A stretch of 64,000 bases of DNA, taken from the NCBI RefSeq assembly GCF_000144605.1, contig NC_014375.1, positions 744,001-808,000 of the forward strand. The letters are read 5' to 3'. Shown here in pieces: positions 16,428 through 24,822 of the stretch. Numbering within the stretch: the stretch's first letter is position 1; each line of letters opens with the position of its first letter. The position numbers and the translations under genes are program-made. The DNA is from Brevundimonas subvibrioides ATCC 15264. GTDB taxonomy: Bacteria; Pseudomonadota; Alphaproteobacteria; Caulobacterales; Caulobacteraceae. The notes under the pieces were generated by a model. That model ran no database searches, was not told the DNA's origin, and saw only the letters and a program-made list of their open reading frames with translations.

Positions 16428-17576
16428 ATGAAGCTGAAACTTCTCGCCGGCGTCGCAGCTATGGGGCTTATGGCCGCTGGTGCTGCATCGGCTGAGCCGG
16501 ACGGCTGGTACGGTGCGGTAGACGCCGGTTACCAGATCATCGACGACATCAACGCCGAGTCTTCGGTGACGGGTCAGAACTTCAATTTTGAAGTGAACGA
16601 CGGCTGGGCTGCGTTTGCGCGCCTGGGCTACCGTTTCGACGCCAACTGGCGCGTCGAGCTGGAGGGCGGCTATCGCTCGGGCGACATCGGCACGGTTCGC
16701 GCCGTGTCGGGCACGAACGGCATCTGCAACTTCACGCCGGCCACGGGTCCCTGCTTCTCCCCGGAAGGCGACATCGAATCCACCACGCTGATGGCCAATG
16801 TCATCTATGACATCGGTGGCGAGTACTGGGGCGTTCGTCCGTTCGTGGGTCTGGGCGTCGGTGTGAACCGCGTCGCCGCTGACTTCGCCGGCCGTTACCG
16901 CCAGGGTGCCGGCTCGATCGTGGCCGACGACTCGTCGACCAAGTTCGCCGCCCAGGCCATCGCCGGCCTGAGCTACGCTGTCGGCGACCGCGCCAACATC
17001 GACCTGACCTACCGTTACCTGACGGGCGATGCCGAGTTCGACACCGTGTCGGCTCCGGTCACGCGCAACCAGGGCACGTTCGAAGGCGACTACGACCAGT
17101 CGCACACCGTGACGCTGGGCCTGCGCTATGCGTTCGGTGCCGACGAAGCGCCGATGGCACCTCCGCCCCCGCCGCCCCCGCCCCCGCCGCCTCCTCCGCC
17201 CCCGCCGCCGCCTCCCCCGCCTCCGCCGGCTCCGGCCCCGACGGCGCGTGAGTTCGTGGTGTACTTCGACTGGGATCGCTCGGACCTGACGGCGGAAGCC
17301 CGCTCGGTCGTGACGCAAGCCGCCACCTACGCCAAGTCGGGTCGTCCGACGCGCGTTCTGGTCGTCGGTTATGCCGATACGTCCGGCTCGGCCGCCTACA
17401 ACGTGGGCCTGTCGAACCGTCGTGCCCGCACCGTGGCTGACGCCCTGGTGTCCAACGGCGTCAACGGCGGCGTGATCGCTCTCGACGGCAAGGGTGAAAC
17501 CAACCTGGCCCGTCCGACCGCCGACGGCGTTCGCGAGCCTCTGAACCGTCGCGCCACCATCGGCATCAACTTCTAA
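16428..17576 (+). CDS. OmpA-family outer membrane protein with a 23-residue poly-proline linker
   Basis: A 382-aa precursor. The signal peptide is MKLKLLAGVAAMGLMAAGAASA. An eight-stranded OmpA-type barrel covers about residues 23-240 (WYGAVDAGYQ, WRVELEGGYRSG, VRPFVGLGVGVNRV, HTVTLGLRYAFG). The linker contains 23 consecutive prolines (17160-17228). A C-terminal OmpA domain, EFVVYFDWDRSDL to NRRATIGINF, carries the peptidoglycan-binding pattern of the family. The start at 16428 follows GAGGA and the signal peptide. Translation of such a proline run depends on EF-P in general. It is a single gene with a strong terminator, and its role is in anchoring the envelope. Confidence 0.95.
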   Translation: MKLKLLAGVAAMGLMAAGAASAEPDGWYGAVDAGYQIIDDINAESSVTGQNFNFEVNDGWAAFARLGYRFDANWRVELEGGYRSGDIGTVRAVSGTNGICNFTPATGPCFSPEGDIESTTLMANVIYDIGGEYWGVRPFVGLGVGVNRVAADFAGRYRQGAGSIVADDSSTKFAAQAIAGLSYAVGDRANIDLTYRYLTGDAEFDTVSAPVTRNQGTFEGDYDQSHTVTLGLRYAFGADEAPMAPPPPPPPPPPPPPPPPPPPPPPPAPAPTAREFVVYFDWDRSDLTAEARSVVTQAATYAKSGRPTRVLVVGYADTSGSAAYNVGLSNRRARTVADALVSNGVNGGVIALDGKGETNLARPTADGVREPLNRRATIGINF

Positions 17577-17659
17577 GAACCGCTTCCACGGCCCGGCCCG
17601 GATCTCACGATCCGGGTCCGGTGCCCGGTGAACGGTCGCCGATGGGACGAAACACTTGA

Positions 17660-17695
17660 CCGCCGGGCCTCGCGAGGGGCCCGGCGGTTTTGTTT
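17660..17695 (+). terminator. intrinsic terminator of the OmpA gene
   Basis: A perfect 10-bp stem (CCGCCGGGCC with GGCCCGGCGG) with an 8-base loop is followed by TTTTGTTT. It lies 84 bp after the OmpA stop. Confidence 0.9.
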
Positions 17696-17722
17696 GCGCT
17701 CAGGATCCCGGGATCAAGGCGG

Positions 17723-17755
17723 GGCAGCGAGCGGCCGCGTCGTGAGCGCCGGCGC
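17723..17755. repeat. degenerate copy of the 44-bp repeat, intergenic
   Basis: GCAGCGAGCGGCCGCGTCGT and the following bases match the repeat found twice inside the downstream capsule-type gene, with several substitutions. It lies in the 410-bp gap after the OmpA terminator. Apart from this and the possible leader ORF I see nothing gene-like there. Confidence 0.45.
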
Positions 17756-17910
17756 CTCTCCGTCGCCTCTCCGGCGACACCGTCCGGGGGCTGACGATAT
17801 GTGTCGAACAACCCACGATTATCCGGCGGTTCTGTGAAACGGGTCGTTTCCGATCGCTTTTCCGGACAAGCCGGTTGATCCCGGCGGATCACGGCGCGAC
17901 AAGGAGACCC

Positions 17911-17985
17911 ATGTCAAAGCGCTGCGCCTCGACGATCGTCTCTCCGACCGAAGCCGCCTTCGCCGTCCGTGCGAGCCACGCCTGA
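17911..17985 (+). CDS. possible 24-aa leader ORF upstream of the capsule-type gene
   Basis: A strong AAGGAG site at 17901-17906 precedes an ATG at 17911 by four bases. The ORF MSKRCASTIVSPTEAAFAVR plus SHA ends two bases before the ATG at 17988. That spacing would couple its translation to the next gene, which has no good ribosome site of its own. It could be a leader peptide. Alternatively it marks the true gene start, with a frame change since then. No family is recognisable. Confidence 0.35.
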   Translation: MSKRCASTIVSPTEAAFAVRASHA

Positions 17986-17987
17986 GC

Positions 17988-19541
17988 ATGGCCGATGTCC
18001 GCATTCCCGCGCGCCGGCCGCGTCCGCCCGTCGACCGCCGCGTCGTGGCGGACCGTCGCGTGGCCAACGACACCACCCCCGTCCTGACGCCGGTTCCGGC
18101 CCCGACCGCGCTGGACCCGGCCCACGCCCCTCTGCAACACTCCCGCGCTCAGGCAGCGAGCGACCGCGTCGCGAGCGGTAGCGCCCTGCATCCTGCGAGC
18201 GATAGCGCCCTGCCGCTGGAAGGCCGCCACTTCCTGATCGTGACCGCGCCGTTCGGCCCGTTCGGCCGGGTGCTGGCGGCCGAGCTGGAGGCCAGGGGCG
18301 CCCGGGTCCGGCGCATGATCTTCAACATCGGCGACCTGGTCTACTGGCGTCGCCCCGGCGGCCTGACCTTCGACGGCGACGTGCGCGACTGGCCCGCCCG
18401 GCTGGCCGGACTGGTGACCGCCCACGGCCTGACCGACCTGGTCGTGTTCGGCGAGGGCGGCCCCTACAACCAGGCCGTCCTGACCCAGGCCGACGCCCTC
18501 AAGGCTTTGGCGGTCGACGCTTCCTCTGATTCTTCCCCCGCCCAGGCAGCGAGGCTCCGCGAGCCGGGCGTTGGCGGTGCGGCGACCCAGGAACGCGCTC
18601 AAGCAGCGAGCGCCCGCGGCGCGAGCGGTAGCGCCCTTAGAATCTGGGTCCTCGAGAACGGTTACTTCCGGCCGGACTGGATCACGGTCGAGCAGGACGG
18701 GGTCAACGCCCGCTCCGGTCTGGCGCGCGCGCGGGCGGCCTATGACCCGCCCATCCCCGAGATCGTGCCGGCCCGGCCCGTCGGACGCGCCCTGCCGCAC
18801 CATGTGGCCAACATCAGCCTGTATCACTTCCTGCAGTTCCTGGTCCGGCCGTTCGCCTTCCGCCGCTATGCCCAGCCCTATACGACCCCGGCCTGGCTGC
18901 AGTGCGCCAGCCATATCCGGCGCTACTTCGGCCTGATGCTGCGGTCCTCCCAGGAGGCCGACGCCGGGGTCATCCGCGCGCGCGGGCCCTTCTTCATCGC
19001 CTGCCTGCAGCGCGAGGGCGACGCCCAGCTGCTGCGCTACTCCCACTATGCCGACAACACCGCCTTCCTGGCCGAGGTCCTGACCTCGTTCGCGAAACAC
19101 GCCCCCGACGGCACCCGGCTGGTGGTCAAGAACCATCCGCTGGATCCCGGCCTGGTCGACCTGCGCCGCATGACCCGGGTCCTGGCCATCGAACGCGGCA
19201 TCGCCGACCGGGTCGACTTCATCGACGGCGGCAACCTGGCCCAGCTGTGCCGCGCCTCCGCCGGCATGGTGGTCAACAACTCCTCGGCCGCCCTGTCGGC
19301 CCTGGGCTTCAAGACCCCCGTCAAGGTCCTCGGCGAGGCCTTCTTCGACTTCGACGGCCTCACCGACCAGCAGACCATCGACGCCTTCTGGACCCGCCCC
19401 CGGACCCCAGACCCCGACCTGTTCGTCCGCTTCCGCGCCCACGTCATCGACCAGACACAGGTCAACGGAAACTACCACGAACCCAAGGCCCTCAAACCCA
19501 CCGCAAAAGCCGTCGCAACACGCTTCGAAACCACAGGGTAG
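17988..19541 (+). CDS. capsular polysaccharide (KpsS/LipB-like) protein with in-frame repeat insertions
   Basis: A 517-aa protein of the capsule biosynthesis/export family (Capsule_synth type, KpsS-like), which adds or modifies the Kdo linker of exported polysaccharides. Core segments are FLIVTAPFGPFGRVLAAEL, MIFNIGDLVYWRR, WVLENGYFRPDWITVE, PFFIACLQREGDAQLL, VVKNHPLD and the late VVNNSSAALSALGFKTPVKVLG. Residues 53-76 and about 178-218 are low-complexity inserts (RAQAASDRVASGSAL and RAQAASARGASGSAL) encoded by a 44-bp repeat. The second insert splits a normally continuous stretch before WVLENGYFRPD. The start is uncertain because residues 1-78 are not conserved-looking. A DegT aminotransferase gene converges on it. 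Confidence 0.8.
   Translation: MADVRIPARRPRPPVDRRVVADRRVANDTTPVLTPVPAPTALDPAHAPLQHSRAQAASDRVASGSALHPASDSALPLEGRHFLIVTAPFGPFGRVLAAELEARGARVRRMIFNIGDLVYWRRPGGLTFDGDVRDWPARLAGLVTAHGLTDLVVFGEGGPYNQAVLTQADALKALAVDASSDSSPAQAARLREPGVGGAATQERAQAASARGASGSALRIWVLENGYFRPDWITVEQDGVNARSGLARARAAYDPPIPEIVPARPVGRALPHHVANISLYHFLQFLVRPFAFRRYAQPYTTPAWLQCASHIRRYFGLMLRSSQEADAGVIRARGPFFIACLQREGDAQLLRYSHYADNTAFLAEVLTSFAKHAPDGTRLVVKNHPLDPGLVDLRRMTRVLAIERGIADRVDFIDGGNLAQLCRASAGMVVNNSSAALSALGFKTPVKVLGEAFFDFDGLTDQQTIDAFWTRPRTPDPDLFVRFRAHVIDQTQVNGNYHEPKALKPTAKAVATRFETTG
18144..18187 (+). repeat. 44-bp in-frame repeat, copy 1
   Basis: The sequence starts CGCGCTCAGGCAGCGAGCG and ends GAGCGGTAGCGCCCT. It matches copy 2 at 18594-18637 at 41 of 44 positions and is read in the same frame, giving RAQAASDRVASGSAL. 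A half copy (GCGAGCGATAGCGCCCTG) follows at about 18196-18213. The sequence is partly self-complementary. Confidence 0.8.
18594..18637 (+). repeat. 44-bp in-frame repeat, copy 2
   Basis: This is the second copy inside the capsule-type gene, with three substitutions relative to copy 1. It is translated RAQAASARGASGSAL. It lies in an insert (about 18519-18641) between two conserved blocks of the protein. Confidence 0.8.
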
Positions 19542-19548
19542 GGCAGCG

Positions 19549-20676
19549 TCAGGCGTCGAGGGTGGCCTCGATGACGTCGCAGACCCGGTCGATATCGGCC
19601 CCGGTGAGGCTGCTGCCGGACGGCAGGCACAGGCCGCCGGCGAACAGGGTCTCGGCCACCCCGTTCTGAAGGACGGGGGCATCGCGGAAGGCCGGCTGCA
19701 GGTGCATGGGTTTCCAGACCGGGCGGGCCTCGATATCGGCAGCCGCGAGGGCCAGACGCAGGCGTTCGGGGCTCACGCCCGTGATCTCGCGGTCCATCAC
19801 CATGACGCTGAGCCAGCGCGTGTGACGGCGTCCGGGGGCCTCCGGGGCGAAATCCACGCCATAGCGGCCACCGAGGCGACCCCGATAATGATCGAAGATC
19901 GCGCGTCGGCGGTTCACCTTGGCTTCGAGGGTCGGCAGCTGTGACAGTCCCAGCGCGGCCGACAGGCTGAGCATCCGGTAGTTGAAGCCGACCTCGGCGT
20001 GTTCGTAGTGGACGGCCGGGATCCGGGCCGCCGCGGCCAGCGATCTCGCCCGCGCGATCAGGGCCCCGTCATCCGACGCCAGCATGCCGCCGCCACCCGT
20101 CGTGATGATCTTGTTGCCGTTGAACGAGAAGCCGGCCGCCGAGGCACCGTGGCCGGCGTGGCGCCCCCCGACCATGGCCCCCACGGCCTCGGCCGAGTCC
20201 AGGATCACCGGCACGCCGTGCGACGCGGCGACGGCACCGATCGCGCCGATGTCGCAGCCCTGGCCATAAAGGTCGGCCGGCACGATGGCGCGCACCGTCA
20301 GACCCTCGGTCCTTGCCTTTGCGAACGCTGCGTCCAGCAGGGCCGGATCGAGGTTCCAGTCGTCGGGGGAGGAATCGACGAAGAGCGGCCGGGCCCCGGC
20401 ATGGACGATCGGAGCCACACCACCGATGAAGGTCAGGGTGGGCGCGATCACCGCGTCGCCGGGCTTGAGATCCAGCATGTGCAGCGCCAGGTGCAGGGCG
20501 GCGGTGCCCGAGGATGTCGCAGTGGCGTGGGCCAGGCCCACATGATCCGCGAAGGCCTGCTCGAACGCCTCGACCACCGGGCCGGCGGACGAGACCCAGC
20601 CGTCGTCGAACGTCTGGATCAATCGTGCCCGATCGTCTGGACCCAGATCAGGAGCGGAAAGGGGAATACGCCTCAT
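19549..20676 (-). CDS. DegT/DnrJ/EryC1/StrS aminotransferase
   Basis: A 375-aa PLP-dependent sugar aminotransferase of fold type I, probably making an amino-sugar nucleotide for a surface polysaccharide. Landmarks are the GWVSSAGPVVEAFEQAF N-terminus, the phosphate-binding TSSGTAALHLAL, DSAEAVGA with the Asp that contacts PLP, and the Schiff-base Lys in FSFNGNKIITTGGGG. The substrate-loop HYEHAEVGFNYRML is also typical. It converges with the capsule-type gene, ending 7 bp from it, so both probably serve one glycan pathway. The exact sugar is unknown. A small membrane protein gene lies just upstream on the same strand. Confidence 0.92.
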   Translation of the reverse strand: MRRIPLSAPDLGPDDRARLIQTFDDGWVSSAGPVVEAFEQAFADHVGLAHATATSSGTAALHLALHMLDLKPGDAVIAPTLTFIGGVAPIVHAGARPLFVDSSPDDWNLDPALLDAAFAKARTEGLTVRAIVPADLYGQGCDIGAIGAVAASHGVPVILDSAEAVGAMVGGRHAGHGASAAGFSFNGNKIITTGGGGMLASDDGALIARARSLAAAARIPAVHYEHAEVGFNYRMLSLSAALGLSQLPTLEAKVNRRRAIFDHYRGRLGGRYGVDFAPEAPGRRHTRWLSVMVMDREITGVSPERLRLALAAADIEARPVWKPMHLQPAFRDAPVLQNGVAETLFAGGLCLPSGSSLTGADIDRVCDVIEATLDA

Positions 20677-20715
20677 GCCACCAGCAGACGCCGATGGCCC
20701 GATTCCCGCAAGGCG

Positions 20716-20883
20716 TCAGCCGGTTGTGCGGATCAGGGCGGGCTGGTCCTGCGCCGGGGCGTCGGGAGTGCGCTCGAGGATCGACTGGCCGATGGCGATG
20801 ACTAGGGTCGCACTGAACACGGCCGAGACGAACGCGGTCAGGACCAACCGCGCCCCGATGCCGAAATCGCCGTCCTGATCCAT
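20716..20883 (-). CDS. small single-pass membrane protein, 55 aa
   Basis: On the minus strand an ATG at 20883 follows a strong GGGGGAG ribosome site. The 55-residue product begins MDQDGDFGIGARLVLTAF, has one hydrophobic helix at about residues 12-33 (LVLTAFVSAVFSATLVIAIG), and ends in an acidic, Pro-rich tail ending LIRTTG. It ends 39 bp before the aminotransferase start on the same strand, so the two may be co-transcribed. No family was recognised. The ribosome site, helix and placement support a real gene. Confidence 0.65.
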   Translation of the reverse strand: MDQDGDFGIGARLVLTAFVSAVFSATLVIAIGQSILERTPDAPAQDQPALIRTTG

Positions 20884-20974
20884 ATCACTCCCCCGAGTCG
20901 TCCGGACTCAGGGACCACACCCGGGCCCGCGACGCAAGTCACGGACCCGTGTGTTTTCAACGTCGTGTGTCGGA

Positions 20975-21649
20975 TCAGCCCGTGAAGGGACGGATCAGGA
21001 TCTCGACGCGGCGGTTCTGGGCGCGGCCTTCCGGCGTGGCGTTCGAGGCGACGGGCACGCGCGACGACTGACCGGCGACGAACAGGCGCTCGCGGATGAC
21101 GCCGCGCGCGATCAGGGCGTCGGCGACCGACAGGGCGCGGCGCTCCGACAGGGGCTGGTTGATCGCGTCGCCGCCCGAGGAGTCGGTGTGACCCACGATG
21201 TCCACGACCGACCGGTCATACTCCTGAAGCACGCCCGCCACGTCCGACAGCACGGCGTCGAAGCGGGGCTCGATGTTGGACTGGTTCACCGCGAAGGTGA
21301 CATCAGACGGCATGCGCAGGACCAGGTTGTCGCCCTGACGCGCCACGCCGACACCGGTGCCCGACAGTTCGGCCTCGAGGGCGCGCTGCTGGCGATCCAT
21401 GTAGTTGCCGACGGCCGCGCCACCCAGGGCCCCGACGCCGGCCCCGATCAGGGCGTTGCGCCGACCCTGTTCACCGTCCGAGGTGTTGGTCAGGTAGCCC
21501 AGCACGGCCCCGCCCAGAGCGCCGTAGAGGGCCCCGCTGGCGGTGTTGTTCCGCTGGGGGGTCGAGCTGTAGGGGTCCATGGTGGTGCAGGCCGAGGCCC
21601 CCAGCATGGCGACGACGCCCAGGCTCGTGACGATCAGATTGGTGCGCAT
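20975..21649 (-). CDS. OmpA-family lipoprotein (YiaD-like)
   Basis: A 224-aa envelope protein. A signal sequence with an apparent lipobox (LGASAC, Cys near residue 21) precedes a Gly-rich membrane-associated segment (GALYGALGGAVLGYL, NALIGAGVGALGGAAVGNYM), typical of Gly-zipper OmpA lipoproteins. The C-terminal OmpA domain (about 105-224) has FAVNQSNIEPRF, VDIVGHTDSSGGDAINQPLSE with the peptidoglycan-binding Asp, and NRRVEILI. It is expected to anchor the outer membrane to peptidoglycan. The lipobox has Ala at -3, which is less common. Single gene. Confidence 0.9.
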   Translation of the reverse strand: MRTNLIVTSLGVVAMLGASACTTMDPYSSTPQRNNTASGALYGALGGAVLGYLTNTSDGEQGRRNALIGAGVGALGGAAVGNYMDRQQRALEAELSGTGVGVARQGDNLVLRMPSDVTFAVNQSNIEPRFDAVLSDVAGVLQEYDRSVVDIVGHTDSSGGDAINQPLSERRALSVADALIARGVIRERLFVAGQSSRVPVASNATPEGRAQNRRVEILIRPFTG

Positions 21650-21848
21650 GGTTTTGGCCTTCTTGAAAATTCAGTGGCGGGGGAACGTCGCCTTACGGTG
21701 AAGGTTCCGACCTGACCACGGCATGAACGTGGCATTCAAATCCGGGACGGCGACGCGAAACTGCCAATTTCCAGCGGCAAGGCGTATGACAGCGACCCGC
21801 GTTCCGGAAAACGGTGCGCGGCCCGATGCTTCCGAAAGGCGAATTTCC

Positions 21849-22823
21849 GTGACGGCAACCCTCGACCACCCGACCTCGACCCTGACCGACCGGGGCATCA
21901 CCCCCGTGTCGATGTCGCGCTACGACACCGACTTCCAGGGGTTCAGCGACGACCTGGGGGCGTCGTTCAAGCGCTACGGCTTTGCCGTCGTGTCGGACCA
22001 CGGGCTGGACGAACAGGTCATCGAGGCCGCCATCGCCGATGCCAAGGCCTTCTTCGCCCTGCCGGAGGCCGTCAAGCGCGCCTATCACCAGCCGGGGACC
22101 GGCGGCGCACGCGGCCTGACGCCGTTCGGCACCGAGGCGGCCAAGGACGCCAAGGCGGTCGATCTGAAGGAGTTCTGGCACACGGGCCGCGAACTGCCCG
22201 CGGGTCATGCCTACGGACAATATATGCGCGCCAACCTGTGGCCGACCGAGGTGCCAGGGTTCCGGGATCACCTGTACGGTATGTTCGAGGCGCTGGACGC
22301 CCTCGGCCGTCGGATTCTGAGGGCGATCGCCCGCTACATGGACCTCGGCGACGACTATTTCGAGGACAAGGTGGAGCTCGGCAACTCGGTGCTGCGGATG
22401 CTGCACTATCCGCCGGTGCCGGCCGATGCGCCGGGCGTGCGGGCCGGGGCACACGAGGACATCAACGTCATCACGCTGCTGCTGGGGGCCGAAGAGGCCG
22501 GTCTGCAGCTGAAGGATGCAGACGGCGAATGGCTCGACATCGCGCCGCCACCCGGAGCCCTGGTGGTCAACATCGGTGACATGCTGCAGCGGCTGACCAA
22601 CCACGTCCTGCCGTCGACGACGCACCGGGTGGTCAATCCCGCCCCCGAACGGCGCGGCTTCGCCCGCTATTCGACGCCCTTCTTCCTGCACTTCAACCCG
22701 GACTTCGTGATCGAGACCCTGCCGTCAACGATCACGGACGCGAACCCGGACCGCTATGCGGGCCAGTCGATCATGGCCGAGGACTTCCTGACCCAGCGGC
22801 TCAAGGAAATCCGGCTGCTGTAG
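21849..22823 (+). CDS. 2OG-Fe(II) oxygenase, isopenicillin N synthase-like
   Basis: A nonheme iron dioxygenase of about 324 aa. The N-terminal DIOX_N part has GFAVVSDHGLDEQVI and AKAFFALPEAVKRAYH. The 2-oxoglutarate domain has the iron triad: His and Asp in AGAHEDINVITLLLG and His in STTHRVVNP, with Arg in GFARYSTPFFLH for 2-oxoglutarate. Fully bacterial members of this group are little studied, and the substrate cannot be predicted. The GTG at 21849 after AAAGG is preferred; an ATG at 21786 or 21723 would add residues that look non-conserved. An NDUFA9-like gene converges on its 3' end. Confidence 0.88.
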   Translation: MTATLDHPTSTLTDRGITPVSMSRYDTDFQGFSDDLGASFKRYGFAVVSDHGLDEQVIEAAIADAKAFFALPEAVKRAYHQPGTGGARGLTPFGTEAAKDAKAVDLKEFWHTGRELPAGHAYGQYMRANLWPTEVPGFRDHLYGMFEALDALGRRILRAIARYMDLGDDYFEDKVELGNSVLRMLHYPPVPADAPGVRAGAHEDINVITLLLGAEEAGLQLKDADGEWLDIAPPPGALVVNIGDMLQRLTNHVLPSTTHRVVNPAPERRGFARYSTPFFLHFNPDFVIETLPSTITDANPDRYAGQSIMAEDFLTQRLKEIRLL

Positions 22824-22857
22824 GAGCGTCCGCCCCCTCTCGCCGGGAGAGGTAGTC

Positions 22858-23847
22858 CTAGGCGGCCTCTTCGCGCATCGCCGGGGGATTGGCGGCGAAC
22901 TGCCCGCCCCGGCGATAGCGCCACAGATAGGAGGGGGCGATCGCCTCCAGTCCCGTCGGCTCGATGCCCAGGGCCGCCAGACCCTCGGCACCCGGGGCGA
23001 CCACGTTATCGACCTTCAGCATCAGCACCTGGTCGCGGGTCAGGACCGGCGCGATGCCGACCAGGCTGGACAGCTGCATGACCCGGCCCATGGTCGCGGC
23101 CACGAAGACGGGCAGGGGTGCCAGCAGGCGCGACTTGCCGGTCTCGCGCAGGATATACTTCAGGATGTCCTTGAACGACCAGACCTCGGGCCCGCCGAGC
23201 TCGAAGGTCCGAGCGGCTGCATCGATCCGCGTCACCGACCGCGCGATGGCTTCGGCCACGTCGCCGACCCAGACGGGCTGGAATTTCGTTTTTCCGCCGC
23301 CGATCAGGGGCAGGGCGGGCGCGGTGCCGGCCATCGCGGCGAACCGGTTGAGGAAGCCGTCGCCGGTCCCGAAGACGATCGACGGCCGCAGGATCACGGT
23401 GTCCGGCTTGACCGTTCGCGCGGCGGCCTCGGCCTCGCCCTTTGAGCGGCCATAGTCGGCTTCGGAGTTCACATCGGCTCCGATGGCGGACACATGCACG
23501 AAGCGCGCGACGCCGGCCGCCTCGCAGGCCCCGGCGATGTTGCGGGTGCCCTCGACGTGGGCGGCGTCGAAGCCGCGCCCCGGGGCCTCGAACAGCAGGC
23601 CGACCAGGTTGACGGCGGCGTCGGCCCCCTTCAGGGCGGCGGCCACGTCGGCGGGCCGGGTGATGTCGCAGCGGACCGGCTGGATCTGGCCCACGTCGCC
23701 GAGGATGCGCAGGTCCTGCGCCAGATGGGGTTTCCTGACAGCCACCCGAACGCGCCAGCCACGCTTGGCCAGGGCGCGGACGGCCTGGGTCCCGACGAAG
23801 CCGGAACCGCCGAACACGGTGACCAGACCGGGAGAGAATTCGGACAT
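22858..23847 (-). CDS. complex I NDUFA9-like NAD(P)-binding protein
   Basis: A 329-aa atypical short-chain dehydrogenase / epimerase-fold protein. The Rossmann motif VFGGSGFVGTQAVRAL starts at residue 11, and VNLVGLLFE, HVSAIGAD and YGRSKGEAE (Tyr-Lys pair) follow. The pattern VILRPSIVFGTGDGFLNRFA and LLPLIGGGKTKFQPVWVGDVA is that of the NDUFA9 subfamily, found in mitochondrial complex I and in alphaproteobacteria. A role in respiration or quinone metabolism is inferred by family only. The start at 23847 (MSEFSPGLVTVFGG) excludes an upstream reading that lacks protein character. Confidence 0.9.
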   Translation of the reverse strand: MSEFSPGLVTVFGGSGFVGTQAVRALAKRGWRVRVAVRKPHLAQDLRILGDVGQIQPVRCDITRPADVAAALKGADAAVNLVGLLFEAPGRGFDAAHVEGTRNIAGACEAAGVARFVHVSAIGADVNSEADYGRSKGEAEAAARTVKPDTVILRPSIVFGTGDGFLNRFAAMAGTAPALPLIGGGKTKFQPVWVGDVAEAIARSVTRIDAAARTFELGGPEVWSFKDILKYILRETGKSRLLAPLPVFVAATMGRVMQLSSLVGIAPVLTRDQVLMLKVDNVVAPGAEGLAALGIEPTGLEAIAPSYLWRYRRGGQFAANPPAMREEAA

Positions 23848-23972
23848 GGGGAGCGATCCTGAAGCGTCTTTGAAAAGCCCGCGGGGGCCTTGTGGGGCGG
23901 GGATAGACGATGGGCGGCCGGGTCGCAACGCGAGCCTTGGGCGCAGTCGCTGCCAAACCCGCCAAAACCGTG

Positions 23973-24001
23973 TTGACCGCACCGGATCACTGCCTTAAGG
24001 G
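23973..24001 (+). promoter_or_regulatory. putative tRNA-Leu promoter
   Basis: TTGACC at 23973 and TAAGGG at 23996 are separated by 17 bases, about 50 bp before the tRNA. It fits a sigma70 promoter in position, but the -10 is weak. Confidence 0.4.
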
Positions 24002-24048
24002 TCCGCGCCTTCCGGTCGAACACGACAGCTTTGTCGCATTCGAACGGG

Positions 24049-24135
<87 letters not shown>

Positions 24136-24141
24136 GTTTCG

Positions 24142-24182
24142 AACGGCGTCGCATCGCAAGGTGCGGCGCCGTTTTCGTTTTG
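24142..24182 (+). terminator. intrinsic terminator after tRNA-Leu
   Basis: AACGGCGTCGCA (24142-24153) pairs with TGCGGCGCCGTT (24162-24173) with one G-U wobble and an 8-base loop. TTCGTTTT follows. Confidence 0.8.
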
Positions 24183-24207
24183 GACCTCACTGGTCTAGGA
24201 AAAGCCC

Positions 24208-24822
24208 ATGACCGTTTACCTCCACGAAGGCGACCTGCCCGACGATCTGGACCTGGGGCCGGAGGTCGCCGTCGATTCCGAGACCATGGGCCTGCGCTTT
24301 CGCCGCGACCCGCTGTGCGTGGTCCAGCTGTCGTCCGGCGACGGCGACGCACACGTCGTCCGGCTCAGCCGTCCGGACTACGACTGCCCCAACCTGAAGC
24401 GCCTGATGGCCGACCGGGATGTGCTCAAGATCTTCCACTTCGGCCGGTTCGACATCGCCATGGTCGAGCTGCACCTGGGGGTGGAGACCGGCCCCGTCTA
24501 CTGCACCAAGATCGCTTCCAAACTGGCCCGCACCTACACGGACCGGCACGGTCTGAAGGACGTCGCGCGCGAGATGGCGGGGATCGACCTGTCGAAAGCC
24601 CAGCAGTCGTCCGACTGGGGCGCGGCCGAACTGTCCCAGGCCCAGCTGGACTATGCCGCCTCCGACGTCCTGCACCTGCACGTCATCATGCGCCGCCTGA
24701 ACGAGATGCTGGTGCGCGAAGGCCGGATGGAGCTGGCCCAGGCCTGTTTCGACTTCCTGCCCGTCCGCGCGCGCCTCGACCTGCGTGGCTGGGACGAGAT
24801 GGACATCTTCGCCCACACATGA
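24208..24822 (+). CDS. ribonuclease D-like 3'-5' exonuclease
   Basis: A 204-aa DEDDy exonuclease. Its acidic residues are seen in VDSETMGL (Asp, Glu), FHFGRFDIAM (Asp) and YAASDVLHLH (Tyr and Asp). It consists of the exonuclease domain alone and lacks the HRDC domain of long RNase D, as is usual for the short alphaproteobacterial version. Such enzymes trim the 3' ends of stable RNAs in the cytoplasm. It is the first gene of a tight block: its stop overlaps the lptC ATG by three bases. Confidence 0.9.
   Translation: MTVYLHEGDLPDDLDLGPEVAVDSETMGLRFRRDPLCVVQLSSGDGDAHVVRLSRPDYDCPNLKRLMADRDVLKIFHFGRFDIAMVELHLGVETGPVYCTKIASKLARTYTDRHGLKDVAREMAGIDLSKAQQSSDWGAAELSQAQLDYAASDVLHLHVIMRRLNEMLVREGRMELAQACFDFLPVRARLDLRGWDEMDIFAHT

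Noticed and set aside
17889-19682. Long minus-strand frame opposite the capsule-type gene
   Set aside because: It is a shadow: the plus-strand protein has recognisable family blocks, while the minus frame gives only Gly/Asp/Gln-rich sequence.
22827-22852. Hairpin CCTCTC-GCCG-GGAGAGG between convergent genes as a copy of the 144-bp element
   Set aside because: It shares only the CCTC/GAGG flavour. It is more simply a bidirectional terminator-like stem.
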